DNA from: TMED88 sp964515335
GTDB taxonomy: Bacteria; Myxococcota_A; UBA9160; UBA4427
Assembly: GCA_964515335.1 (NCBI GenBank)
Contig: CAZETS010000021.1
Coordinates: forward strand, 5,906 to 69,905
Direction of reading: 5' to 3'
Length of the DNA stretch: 64,000 bases
Under the pieces are notes generated by a model, which made no database searches, was not told where the DNA came from, and saw only the letters and a program-made list of their open reading frames with translations. Position 1 is the first letter of the stretch. Every line of letters begins with the position of its first letter. This document shows positions 27,706-35,805 of the stretch, one piece after another. Both the position numbers and the translations under genes were made by a program.

Positions 27706-28435
27706 GCGCCGGACCGTATCACAGCGGGTCTCGCACCCGACCGCAGACCGGAGGCTCACGCTCCGCGCCGCCCTCGCGATGGCAATCGTGCTGGCCGTGT
27801 CGACGGGATGTGGCGCCGGCGATCCGGCGGGCAACGACGGCGGCGGCGAGCCGGCGGCCGACTTCGCCTGGCCGACCGGGCCGCGTCCCACCGTCACCCT
27901 CCACATCGAGCGCTACGGCGACATCGTGCTCGAACTCTATCCCGAGCTCGCCCCGAACACCGTCGCCAACTTCGTGAAGCTCGCCGGCCAGGGCTTCTAC
28001 GACGACACGAAGTTCCACCGGGTGATCCCCGGGTTCATGATCCAGGGCGGCGACCCGCTCTCGCGCGACGACGATGCGGCGAACGACGGCCTCGGCGATC
28101 CGGGCTACAAGATCGCCGACGAGCACAACCCCGCCCCGCACGACCGCGGCGTGCTGTCGATGGCCAACCAGGGCCGGCCCGACACCGGCGGCAGCCAGTT
28201 CTTCATCGTCCACCGGGACGCCCACCACCTCGACGGCGCCCACACAGTGTTCGGCCGCGTCGTCGACGGGCTCGACGTCGTCGACTCGATTGCGAGCGTC
28301 GAGACGGACGTGCACGGCCGCTGGGGCAAGCCCAACCGGCCAGTCGAGCACATCGTGGTGGCCGGCACGACGGTGCGGAGCGCGGGCGAAACCGCAAGCC
28401 GCGCGAGCAGCACGAACACCCCCCCGACCGGCTGA
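27704..28435 (+). CDS. Cyclophilin-type peptidyl-prolyl isomerase, lipoprotein
   Basis: 243 residues: a hydrophobic leader ending in a lipobox (LAVSTGC, about residue 36), a short acidic/Gly linker, then a bacterial cyclophilin domain (TVTLHIERYGDIVLELYPE, NFVKLAGQGFYDDTKFHRVI, MIQGGDP, GVLSMANQGRPDTGGSQFFI). It would assist folding of exported proteins on the membrane's outer side. The ATG at 27704 overlaps the divergent ggt start; ATG 27779 would leave too short an N-region for a good signal. The C-terminal Ser/Thr tail is not conserved. Confidence 0.9.
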   Translation: MRRTVSQRVSHPTADRRLTLRAALAMAIVLAVSTGCGAGDPAGNDGGGEPAADFAWPTGPRPTVTLHIERYGDIVLELYPELAPNTVANFVKLAGQGFYDDTKFHRVIPGFMIQGGDPLSRDDDAANDGLGDPGYKIADEHNPAPHDRGVLSMANQGRPDTGGSQFFIVHRDAHHLDGAHTVFGRVVDGLDVVDSIASVETDVHGRWGKPNRPVEHIVVAGTTVRSAGETASRASSTNTPPTG

Positions 28436-28536
28436 GCACGATCCGCCCGCGCGGCGCGCCCGCTCGCTCGGCGCGCGCGTCTGGGTTATCCCTCGCGGTC
28501 GGCGTCGCCGTGACGCCCAGCCAGCCGAGGTGCAGC

Positions 28537-29406
28537 ATGCCCAGCGTCGTCGCCCGCGTGTCCGAGATCCACCGCTATCCCGTGAAGAGCATGCAGGGCG
28601 AGCGCCTCGCCGAGGCGGCTGCCGGCGCCGAGGGTCTGCGCGGCGACCGCGCCTGGGCGATCCGCGACGAACAGCGCGAGAGCATCGAGAGCGCGCGCAA
28701 GCTGCCGGCGCTGCTGCAGTGCCGCGCGCGCTTCGCCGGCGACGTGGCCGAAGCCGGCGAGCTGCCGGCGCCCGAAATCGAGCTGCCCGGCGGCGACCGC
28801 GTGCAGGCAGACCACGAAGCCGCCGCGCAGCGCCTCTCCGAGCTGACGGGCCGGCCGCTCTCGCTGTGGCCCCGCGTGCCCGCCGACCGCGCCGACCACT
28901 ACCGGCGCGGCGCCATGGAGTCCGACGACATGCTGCAAGAGCTGCGCAACACCTTCGCGCGCCTGCCCGACGAGCCGCTGCCCGACCTCGGCAAGTTCCC
29001 GCCCGAGATCCTGATGTCGGCGACCCTGCCCGGCACCTACTTCGACGCCTATCCCTTCTTCCTGCTCACCCGCACCTCGCTCGACTCGTTGGCGGCCGCC
29101 AATCCCGCAAGCCGCTTCGACCCGCGCCGCTTTCGCCCCAACCTGCTGCTCGACAGCGAGGCATCGGCCGAATACCCGGAGAACACCTGGGTGGGCCGCA
29201 AGATCCGCATCGGCGAGGCCGTGCTCGACGTCGCGATCGAGTGCCCGCGCTGCCTGATGACCACCCTGCCGATGGCCGACCTGCCGAAGGACCCGAACGT
29301 GATGCGCACCCTCGTCAAGGAAAACGGCGGCAACATCGGCGTGTACGCGTCGATCGACACGCCCGGCATCGTGCGCGAGGGCGACCCGGTCGAGCTGCTC
29401 GACTGA
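28537..29406 (+). CDS. MOSC-domain protein
   Basis: 289 residues. The N-terminal beta-barrel module begins VARVSEIHRYPVKSMQGE, as in MOSC N-domains, and the MOSC domain follows with RFRPNLLLDSE, WVGRKIRIGEAVLDV and the conserved cysteine in CPRCLMTTLPM. MOSC proteins handle sulfur or molybdenum cofactor chemistry (sulfur carrier or N-hydroxylated substrate reduction). ATG at 28537. Start and end are unambiguous; the specific substrate is unknown. It lies 50 bp from the convergent selenoprotein gene. Confidence 0.88.
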   Translation: MPSVVARVSEIHRYPVKSMQGERLAEAAAGAEGLRGDRAWAIRDEQRESIESARKLPALLQCRARFAGDVAEAGELPAPEIELPGGDRVQADHEAAAQRLSELTGRPLSLWPRVPADRADHYRRGAMESDDMLQELRNTFARLPDEPLPDLGKFPPEILMSATLPGTYFDAYPFFLLTRTSLDSLAAANPASRFDPRRFRPNLLLDSEASAEYPENTWVGRKIRIGEAVLDVAIECPRCLMTTLPMADLPKDPNVMRTLVKENGGNIGVYASIDTPGIVREGDPVELLD

Positions 29407-29455
29407 CCGCAGGGCCGGGCTGGCGCAAAGCCGGCCGGCGCGCGGGTGCGCGCCG

Positions 29456-30976
29456 CTAGGCGCCCGTCACCCGCTCGCAGAGATCCCAGAGCGCCTCGCG
29501 ATCACCCTCGCGCTCGCTCGTGCCGGGCAGGTAGTAGCTGCCGCGCGGCCGGCGATCGAACACGAGCTGGCCCGACAGAGCGCCACCCGCCTCGCTCGCC
29601 GCGAGCCAGACGACCGTATCGGCGCCCTCGGCCGGTGTGCGCAGGATCGCGCGGGTGACCGCGTAGAAGCGCGGCAGCGAGGACCGCACCGAGCGCGTAT
29701 CGGCCCAGCCGGGATGCATGGCGTTGACCGCTACGCCGTCGCCCTCGAGCCTTTCGGCCCACAGCTCGGCCATCACCAACTGCATGCGCTTCGCCTGCGC
29801 GTAGGCGCGCACCCCGTCGTAGTGGCCACCCGCCCAATCGACGTCGCCGAGATCGAGCCGCTGGGTGTAGAGCCCGCCCGAAGTCACCCAGACCACCCGG
29901 CCGCCGTCCGACTCGGCGAGGCGAGGCGCGAGCAGACGCGTCAGCAGGTGCGGGCCCGCCACGTGGGTGGCGAACGAAAGCTCGAGACCGTCCTTCGTTA
30001 GCCGGCGCTCGTCGGGCAGCACGCCGGCGTTGTGGACCAGCACGTCCACCGGTCCGGCGGCCAGCCGCTCGCCCACCGCGCGCACGTGCGAGAGATCCGA
30101 CACGTCGAGGCGCACCACCTCGACGCGGCGGCTGCCCGTCTGCTCGCGGATCCGCTTCGCCGCGTCCTCGCCGCGCAGCGCGCTGCGGCAGAGCATGACC
30201 ACGTGAGCGCCGAGGTCGGCCAGCGCCAACGCGGTCTCGTAGCCGATGCCCGAGTTGGCGCCGGTCACCAGACAGCGCCGCCCCGCGAGGTCGACATCGA
30301 GGTCGCCGGGATCGAAGGTGAGCGCGTGCACCCGGAAACCGGTGCGGTCGAAGGAGAGCAGGATCGTCGGATCGATCACCAGGCGAAGCGCCTCGCCCAC
30401 CACGCGACCCACCGGCGAAGCCGGAGCGGCCTCCTCGATGATCTCGGCGTCCGGCGCGAGCGCATCGTAGACGTCGTCCAGCCGAGCGTGATCGCCGGCA
30501 TGCCCGGCCACGTGCCGAAACGTCAGGCGCCCGCCGGGCCAGATCACGAACGTCCCGCCGAGCTGCCACGGATCGCCCTCGACACTGGTCTGGCGATACC
30601 CGCCGCGCAGCGCCCGCAGCGCCGCGAGCGGAAGCTGCGGCGACAGCAGCTCGACCCGCCCGCGCCGCAGCCCCGCCGCCCGGTAGGCGCGCAGCTCGGG
30701 GTCCACGAGCAGCGGCCCGTCGATCGCGAAATCCTCGCGAAACGCCTGTGCGAAGCCCGCCGCGCCATTGCCCACGATCACCAGCTCGGCGCCGGCCTTG
30801 CGAATCTCGTCAACTCCGTCGCGCAACTGCGCGACCTGCTCACGGCAGAACAGTCAACCGAAGTGGCGGATGAAGACCAGCACCACCGGCGCGTCGCGCC
30901 AGAGATCGCCCAGCCGAGTGGGCGCACCGGTATCGGAGTCGAGCGTGATGGGGGCGAGACGCGTAGCCAGGTGCAT
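29456..30976 (-). CDS. Peroxiredoxin-like selenoprotein fused to a short-chain dehydrogenase
   Basis: From ATG 30976 the frame continues to 29456 with one TGA at 30856-30854. As selenocysteine it gives 506 residues. Residues 1-170 are a thioredoxin-fold, AhpC/TSA-like domain of the PRXL2 kind: APITLDSDTGAP, VVLVFIRHFG, then U41-L-F-C44, i.e. a U-x-x-C centre where relatives have C-x-x-C. Residues about 230-500 are an NAD(P)-dependent SDR (TGANSGIG at 238-245, HNAGVLPDERR, Y-A-Q-A-K catalytic pair) resembling DHRS12-like enzymes. A SECIS-like hairpin follows the UGA. Callers that treat TGA as stop would begin at TTG 30826 and lose the active site. The domain fusion suggests redox coupling to NAD(P)H, which is inference. 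Confidence 0.85.
30818..30835 (-). promoter_or_regulatory. Bacterial SECIS-like hairpin for the peroxiredoxin-like UGA
   Basis: On the coding strand GTCGCGC (30835-30829) pairs with GCGCGAC (30824-30818) around the loop AGTT. The stem begins 18 nt after the UGA and the loop lies about 26 nt after it, with G at loop position two followed by U, as in the E. coli fdhF apical loop. Geometry matches the other hairpin in this window (7-bp stem, 17-nt spacing). Confidence 0.7.
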
Positions 30977-31148
30977 CAGGGCTCCGGGCGGGCGCGTGGA
31001 GCGGATGAAGGCGAGCAGGATGAAGCAGAGCCGGAGGTTAGGAGATAAGGAAGGAGGAAGGAAGGCGGTTCGAAGCGCGAGAGGGCGAGCCCGCGCGGCA
31101 AATCTGCTGGGAAATCACGCCCGGAGGGCTATCCTCGCCCCTGGCGGT

Positions 31149-31224
31149 GGCCCGGTAGCTCAGTTGGTAGAGCACGTGACTGAAAATCACGGTGTCGGCA
31201 GTTCGATTCTGCCCTGGGCCACCA
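31149..31224 (+). tRNA. tRNA-Phe (GAA)
   Basis: A 76-nt cloverleaf: acceptor GGCCCGG pairing with CTGGGCC (one G-U), D arm GCTC...GAGC, anticodon arm GTGACTGAAAATCAC with anticodon GAA, T arm GGCAGTTCGATTCTGCC, discriminator A and an encoded CCA (31222-31224). Isolated, with no other tRNA in the window. A LamG gene fragment begins 64 bp downstream. Confidence 0.95.
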
Positions 31225-31288
31225 GCTTCGGGATTGCGTGGCGCGCAGTTGCAGCGGCCGCCCCTGTCACCCATGGCCTGTTCGCGCG

Positions 31289-31441
31289 GCCTACGAGTTC
31301 AGCGGCAATGCCGATGACTCCAGCGGAAACGGCTTCCACCGCATACCCGTCGGCGCGTCCCCGACTGCCGACCGTTTCGGCGCCGCCGACTCGGCGCACG
31401 CCTTCGATGGGCAAGACGACTGGAAGATCCAGCTTGTTTAA
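31289..31441 (+). pseudogene. LamG/concanavalin-like domain fragment
   Basis: An open stretch of about 50 codons ending at TAA 31439 reads AYEFSGNADDSSGNG, then TADRFGAADSAHAFDGQDDW. This is the unmistakable opening of a Laminin_G_3 domain (Y-x-F-x-G-N-A-x-D-x-S-G-N-G ... D-R-F-G-x-A-x-S-A-x-x-F-D-G). The remaining two thirds of the domain and any signal peptide are missing. It is a relic of a large secreted protein left beside the tRNA-Phe gene. Confidence 0.65.
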
Positions 31442-31554
31442 ACGCCTTCGATGCCCCCCAACGACCGCACCCGCCCCCCACCCGAAACCAATCCCCCTCC
31501 CCGCCCCGACACCCCATCAGCACGATCAGACATAGGAGCCCCAACCCCAAGCGC

Positions 31555-31560
31555 TACAAT
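31555..31560 (+). promoter_or_regulatory. Possible -10 element of the outer-membrane barrel gene
   Basis: TACAAT (five of six consensus bases) 22 nt before the GTG start at 31583, with GGGAG between them. No good -35 hexamer is present at 17 bp. Confidence 0.35.
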
Positions 31561-31582
31561 CACTGTCCGGGAGAATCAAGCG

Positions 31583-32197
31583 GTGCCGACTCGAACCAGC
31601 CTGCTCCACCCGCTCGCTGCCTTCTTCGTGCTCGGCCTCTCGGCCGGCGGCCTCGCCGGAAGCGCCGATGCGGAGGGCCCCGACTACGCGCGAGCGGGTC
31701 CCTACGTGTTGGCCGGTGCTGCCGTGGCCACCGCGGTGAGCTTCGAGGACGATCTCAACCAGCTCGGCCTCCCGGCTCGGGTGGACTCAGCGGTGGGTGT
31801 CGAGGCGCGGGCGGGCTTTCGCGTGGCGCCGCCGGTGGCGGTCGAGGCGCACTTCGAGTGGGTCCCCGGGTTCGACGCCAAGCTGTCGAACGATCTCCTG
31901 GTCGCCGACGGCTCGAGCTATGCCGCCACCGTAAACGGCAAGCTCTTCCTGTTCTCCGACGAGCAGTTCCAGCCCTACCTCCTCTTCGGGGTGGGCTACA
32001 TGCGGACCAACTACGACGTCATCGGAGGAGGGAGAGTCGACGGTGGCGGTGTCGTGGTGCGCGGAGGGGCCGGCCTCGCTGCCCACTTCGACGAGCACTG
32101 GTTCGTCTCGGCCGACGTGACCTATGTCTGGCCCGGCGGCCGGATCCGGGGCCTCGACTACGTGGACGTCGGCATCGGCATCGGGTATCGCTTCTAG
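31583..32197 (+). CDS. Small outer-membrane beta-barrel protein (OmpW/Ail-like)
   Basis: 204 residues from GTG 31583 (GGGAG nine nt upstream). A signal peptide (LHPLAAFFVLGLSAGGLAG...ADA) is followed by alternating amphipathic strands, e.g. AGPYVLAGAAVATAVSFED, VGVEARAGFRVAPPVAVEAH, FQPYLLFGVGYM, HWFVSADVTYVW, ending VDVGIGIGYRF with the terminal Phe typical of BAM substrates. Eight strands are likely. An upstream in-frame extension is Pro-rich and not preferred. Function unknown; such barrels are pores or surface proteins. Confidence 0.8.
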   Translation: MPTRTSLLHPLAAFFVLGLSAGGLAGSADAEGPDYARAGPYVLAGAAVATAVSFEDDLNQLGLPARVDSAVGVEARAGFRVAPPVAVEAHFEWVPGFDAKLSNDLLVADGSSYAATVNGKLFLFSDEQFQPYLLFGVGYMRTNYDVIGGGRVDGGGVVVRGGAGLAAHFDEHWFVSADVTYVWPGGRIRGLDYVDVGIGIGYRF

Positions 32198-32269
32198 CTC
32201 GAGGCGCGGCGCACGGAGGTCACTCGCCGGATCGCAACGCCCTCGCGCCCCTCCCCTCCCCCACCGCCG

Positions 32270-33130
32270 CTAGTACAACCGCCCCGCCAGCTCGTCCAGC
32301 ACCGCCGGCAGGCCCGCGGCGTTCGGTGCTGCGGCCGGCACCACCAGCCGATCCACGCCTGCGTCGGCGTAGCGCTTCACGTCGTCGCGATCGATCTGCC
32401 GCATGTACGGGCCGATGGTCACCTCCACCTCGCTGCGCGGGCGGCCCTCGTCGGCCAGCGCCTGCTCGAGATCGGCGATGCCGGCACGCGCGGCCTCGGG
32501 GTCGCGGTCGAAGCCGAACCATCCGGTCCCGCGCCGCGCCGCCCGGCGCATGGCGGCCGGGCTCTCGCCGCCGATGTGGATGGGCGGGTGCGGGTCCTGG
32601 GCGGGCTTCGGGTACAGGCGGCACGCGGGCAGCTCGTAGAATTCGCTCTTGTGCTCGGAGACGTCGTCGCACCAGCAGGTCTTGATGACGTCCAGATAGG
32701 CGTCGGTGCGGGCGCCGCGGCGCTCCCACGGCACGCCGACCGCGCGGAACTCTTCGGCGAGCCAGCCGATCCCCACGCCCAGGTCGACGCGGCCGCCCGA
32801 GAGGTAGTCGACGTTGGCGATCTCCTTGGCGAGGTAGACGGGGTTGCGCTGCGGGACGAGGCAGATGCCGGTGCCGAGGCGGATGGTCGTGGTCGCCGAG
32901 GCGATGAAGGCGAGGGTCGTCCAGGGCTCGAGGCAGCCGTTCTCGCCGGAGACGGGGACTCGGCCGTCGGCCGCGTACGGGTACCGGGAGCTGTAGTCGT
33001 CGAAGAGCACGACGTGCTCGGGCACCCAGAGCGACTCGAAGCCGCGCTCTTCGGCCGCCCGGCCGAGGACCGTCAGGTACTCGGCGTCGGCAAAGGGCGA
33101 GACGGTGGGCGCAAGCAGTCCGATTTTCAT
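32270..33130 (-). CDS. LLM-class F420-dependent oxidoreductase (luciferase-like)
   Basis: 286 residues with the bacterial luciferase-like TIM barrel: MKIGLLAPT, AAEERGFESLWVPEHVV, IRLGTGICLVPQRNP, LSGGRVDLGVGIGWLAEEF, IHIGGESPAAMRRAAR. The sequence resembles TIGR03619-type F420 enzymes found with mycobacterial-style lipid metabolism. It would transfer hydride between F420 (or FMN) and an unknown substrate. ATG start. Convergent with the barrel gene; immediately upstream (divergent) is the first wax-ester synthase gene. Confidence 0.88.
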   Translation of the reverse strand: MKIGLLAPTVSPFADAEYLTVLGRAAEERGFESLWVPEHVVLFDDYSSRYPYAADGRVPVSGENGCLEPWTTLAFIASATTTIRLGTGICLVPQRNPVYLAKEIANVDYLSGGRVDLGVGIGWLAEEFRAVGVPWERRGARTDAYLDVIKTCWCDDVSEHKSEFYELPACRLYPKPAQDPHPPIHIGGESPAAMRRAARRGTGWFGFDRDPEAARAGIADLEQALADEGRPRSEVEVTIGPYMRQIDRDDVKRYADAGVDRLVVPAAAPNAAGLPAVLDELAGRLY

Positions 33131-33367
33131 GATTCGCCTCCCGGGTGACGGGCCGGCCGGGCGGGGCGCCGGCCGTCCTCCACGAGTCTAGCCGGGCGGA
33201 AATCCCGGTAGACCGTGATCCGGCCGCCTCGAATCGTCTCAGGCCGGCTGCGACCATTTCCGGCCGCCGCGACCGGCGATCCGCTCTACACTGGCGGGCA
33301 ACCCCCTTCCCACCCGGCCCGCCCCACCCACCCCCCCCACCCCCCGGACCGGAACCGAGGACCCGCC

Positions 33368-34807
33368 ATGGCGCCCTACAACTACGACCGGCTGAGCGCC
33401 CAGGACAACTCGTTCCTGCTCGCCGAGACGCCGAAGGCCCACATGCACGTCTCGTCGACGCTCATCTACGAGGCCGGGCCGCTGCGCACCGAGGACGGAG
33501 GCATCGACTTCGAGCGCATCAAGAAGGCGACGGCCGCCTACCTCCACCGGATCCCGCGCTACCGGCAGAAGCTCCACTTCATCCCGTTCGAGAACCACGC
33601 GGTCTGGGTCGACGACCAACACTTCAGCCTCGACTACCACGTCCGCCACACGGCGCTGCCCAAGCCCGGCAGCGACGAGCAGCTCAAGCGGCTGTCGGCG
33701 CGCATCATGGCGCAGCCGCTCGACCGGGCGCGGCCGCTCTGGGAGACGTGGGTGGTGGAGGGGCTCGAGGGCGACCGCTTCGCGGTCATCACGAAGATCC
33801 ATCACTGCATGATCGACGGCTCTTCGGGGGTCGACATCGCCCAGATCATGATGTCGGCCACGCCCGACCGCAGCATCCCCGAGCCGCCCAGCTACATGCC
33901 GCGGCCGACACCGAGCAACTCCGACCTGCTGCGCGACGAGGTCCTGCGCCGGGCGAGCCTGCCGTTCCAGATCCTGCGCGGCGCCCGCGCCTTCGCGAAC
34001 GAGACCGACGACCTGGTCGCCGAGGTGACGACGCGCGCGAAGATCCTCTGGAAGATGGCGGGCATGGGGGTCACCTCGAGCGACACGCCGATCAACGGCC
34101 CGCTCACCCATCACCGCAGCTTCGACTGGCTGGTGGTGCCCCTCGACGACGTCAAGGCGATCCGGCGCGGCCTCGAGTGCTCGCTGAACGACGTGGTGCT
34201 GACGATCATCACCGGCGCGGTGCGCGAGCTGATGCTGCTGCGGGGCGTCGATCCGACGCACCTCGAGTTCAAGATCGCCGCGCCGGTAAGCGTGCGCAGC
34301 GACGAGGAGCGCGGTCAGCTCGGCAACCGCGTGTCGTCGTGGGTGATCGCCCTGCCGATCGGCGAGGACGACCCGCGCGAGCAGCTGCGCATCATCAACG
34401 AGAACACGCAAGAGCTGAAGCAGAGCAACCAGGCGCTGGCGATCGAGATGATCATGAAGGCCGCCGAGGTGGCGCCCGCCGGCCTGCTCTCGCTCGGCGC
34501 CCAGGCCGCCAGCGGACCGGTCAACTCGATCGTCACCAATGTGCCCGGGCCGCAGTTCCCCCTCTATCTACAGGGCGCCAGGCTGGTGGGGCTGTTTCCG
34601 CAGGTGCCGCTGCTCGAGGGCATGGGGGTCGGCATCGCGCTGATCAGCTACGACGGCAGGATCTGCTTCGGGTTCAACGCCAACCCCGACGTGCTGCCCG
34701 ACCTGCAGGTCTTCGTGCGGCAGATCGAGCGCACCTTCGCAAAGGTGGCGCGCACGGCCGGGGTCGAGCTCAGCTCGGACAACCGGCAGTTCGAGGTGGT
34801 GCGCTGA
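33368..34807 (+). CDS. Wax ester synthase / diacylglycerol acyltransferase (WS/DGAT), copy 1
   Basis: 479 residues. The acyltransferase motif H-H-x-x-x-D-G is intact (His135, His136, Asp140 in KIHHCMIDG), and the C-terminal NVPGPQFPLYLQGARL and GVGIALISYDGRICFGF blocks are those of WS/DGAT enzymes. It esterifies acyl-CoA to fatty alcohols or diacylglycerol to make storage lipid at the membrane. ATG at 33368, no strong Shine-Dalgarno; the ATG opens directly into YNYDRLSAQDNSFLLAE, the standard family start. First of three paralogues in 8 kb; the hydrolase gene follows 46 bp downstream. Confidence 0.92.
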   Translation: MAPYNYDRLSAQDNSFLLAETPKAHMHVSSTLIYEAGPLRTEDGGIDFERIKKATAAYLHRIPRYRQKLHFIPFENHAVWVDDQHFSLDYHVRHTALPKPGSDEQLKRLSARIMAQPLDRARPLWETWVVEGLEGDRFAVITKIHHCMIDGSSGVDIAQIMMSATPDRSIPEPPSYMPRPTPSNSDLLRDEVLRRASLPFQILRGARAFANETDDLVAEVTTRAKILWKMAGMGVTSSDTPINGPLTHHRSFDWLVVPLDDVKAIRRGLECSLNDVVLTIITGAVRELMLLRGVDPTHLEFKIAAPVSVRSDEERGQLGNRVSSWVIALPIGEDDPREQLRIINENTQELKQSNQALAIEMIMKAAEVAPAGLLSLGAQAASGPVNSIVTNVPGPQFPLYLQGARLVGLFPQVPLLEGMGVGIALISYDGRICFGFNANPDVLPDLQVFVRQIERTFAKVARTAGVELSSDNRQFEVVR

Positions 34808-34853
34808 GCGGCGCGAGCCGGGCGCTCCGGCCCAACGCGACGGGAGGCCCAAC

Positions 34854-35648
34854 GTGCGCGCGCGCGGCGTAGACCTGAACGTCGAGACGGCGGGGCCGGC
34901 GTCGGCCCGCACCCTGCTCTGGGGCCACGGCCTGATGGGCAGCATCAGCCAGGAGGACGAGGCCGGCGTGCTGCCGTGGCGGGGCCTCGACGCGCACGAG
35001 ATCCGCGTGGTCCGCTGGGACGCGCGGGGTCACGGCGCGTCGGAGGCGAGCCTGTCCGCAGACGACTACCGCTGGGAGTCGCTCGCCGACGACCTCTGGG
35101 CCCTGGCCGACGCGATCGGCGTCGAGCATTCGACACTCGGCGGTGTCTCGATGGGGGCGGCGACCGCGCTGCACGCGGCCGTGCAGGCGCCCGAGCGAAC
35201 CCGAGGGCTCGTCCTGATGGCCCCGCCGACGGCCTGGGACTCGCGGCCCCGTCAGGCGCGCATGTATCGCGGGGGCGCGCGCATCATCGAGCGGCTGGGC
35301 CTCGCCCCGTTCCGATGGCTCGGTCAGCTCTCTTCGTTCGCGGTATCCAACAAGGCCCTGGCCTCGTTTCAGCGCTCGATGATGCGCGGTCTTCGCAGCG
35401 CAAACCCGCGTGCCGTGCAGACGGTGCTGCGCGGCGCCGCCCTCTCGGATCTACCGCCGGCCGACCGCATCGCGAAGCTCGAGATGCCGGCGTTGATCCT
35501 GGCCTGGCCGGGCGACCCGAGCCATCCGATGTCCACCGCCCGGGCGCTGGCCGAGCTGCTCCCCGAGGCCGAGCTGCACGTGGCCGACGACCTCGACGGA
35601 ATCGTCGCCTGGTCGTCACGGGTGGCCGACTTCATGGACTCGCAGTAG
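34854..35648 (+). CDS. Alpha/beta hydrolase
   Basis: 264 residues, alpha/beta-hydrolase fold: TLLWGHGLMGSI (oxyanion), VVRWDARGHGAS, nucleophile elbow G-V-S-M-G-A. The acid Asp is likely in ILAWPGDPSHP. A catalytic His is not obvious in the C-terminal block (ELHVADDLDGIVAW has one, possibly displaced). GTG start preceded by GGGAGG. It follows WS/DGAT copy 1 on the same strand and precedes another hydrolase, so it may act on acyl esters; the substrate is unknown. Confidence 0.82.
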   Translation: MRARGVDLNVETAGPASARTLLWGHGLMGSISQEDEAGVLPWRGLDAHEIRVVRWDARGHGASEASLSADDYRWESLADDLWALADAIGVEHSTLGGVSMGAATALHAAVQAPERTRGLVLMAPPTAWDSRPRQARMYRGGARIIERLGLAPFRWLGQLSSFAVSNKALASFQRSMMRGLRSANPRAVQTVLRGAALSDLPPADRIAKLEMPALILAWPGDPSHPMSTARALAELLPEAELHVADDLDGIVAWSSRVADFMDSQ

Positions 35649-35805
35649 CCCGGCAGCGAGGCGCGCCGCCGCGCATCGGAGGCGGTGCGCCTCACGATTC
35701 GGGCACTCTTTCCGACGACGGCAGCCGAATCAGCGTGCTCCGGCGGCGCCTCTTTCGCCGACGCAGTAGCGTGACGTGGAAGGCGAACGACCACGGAGGT
35801 TCGCG

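Noticed and set aside
30836..30853. Hairpin directly after the UGA (CUGUUC pairing with GAGCAG) as the SECIS
   Set aside because: Its loop is only about seven nt from the UGA, too close for a bacterial SECIS; the next hairpin (30818-30835) has the expected spacing.
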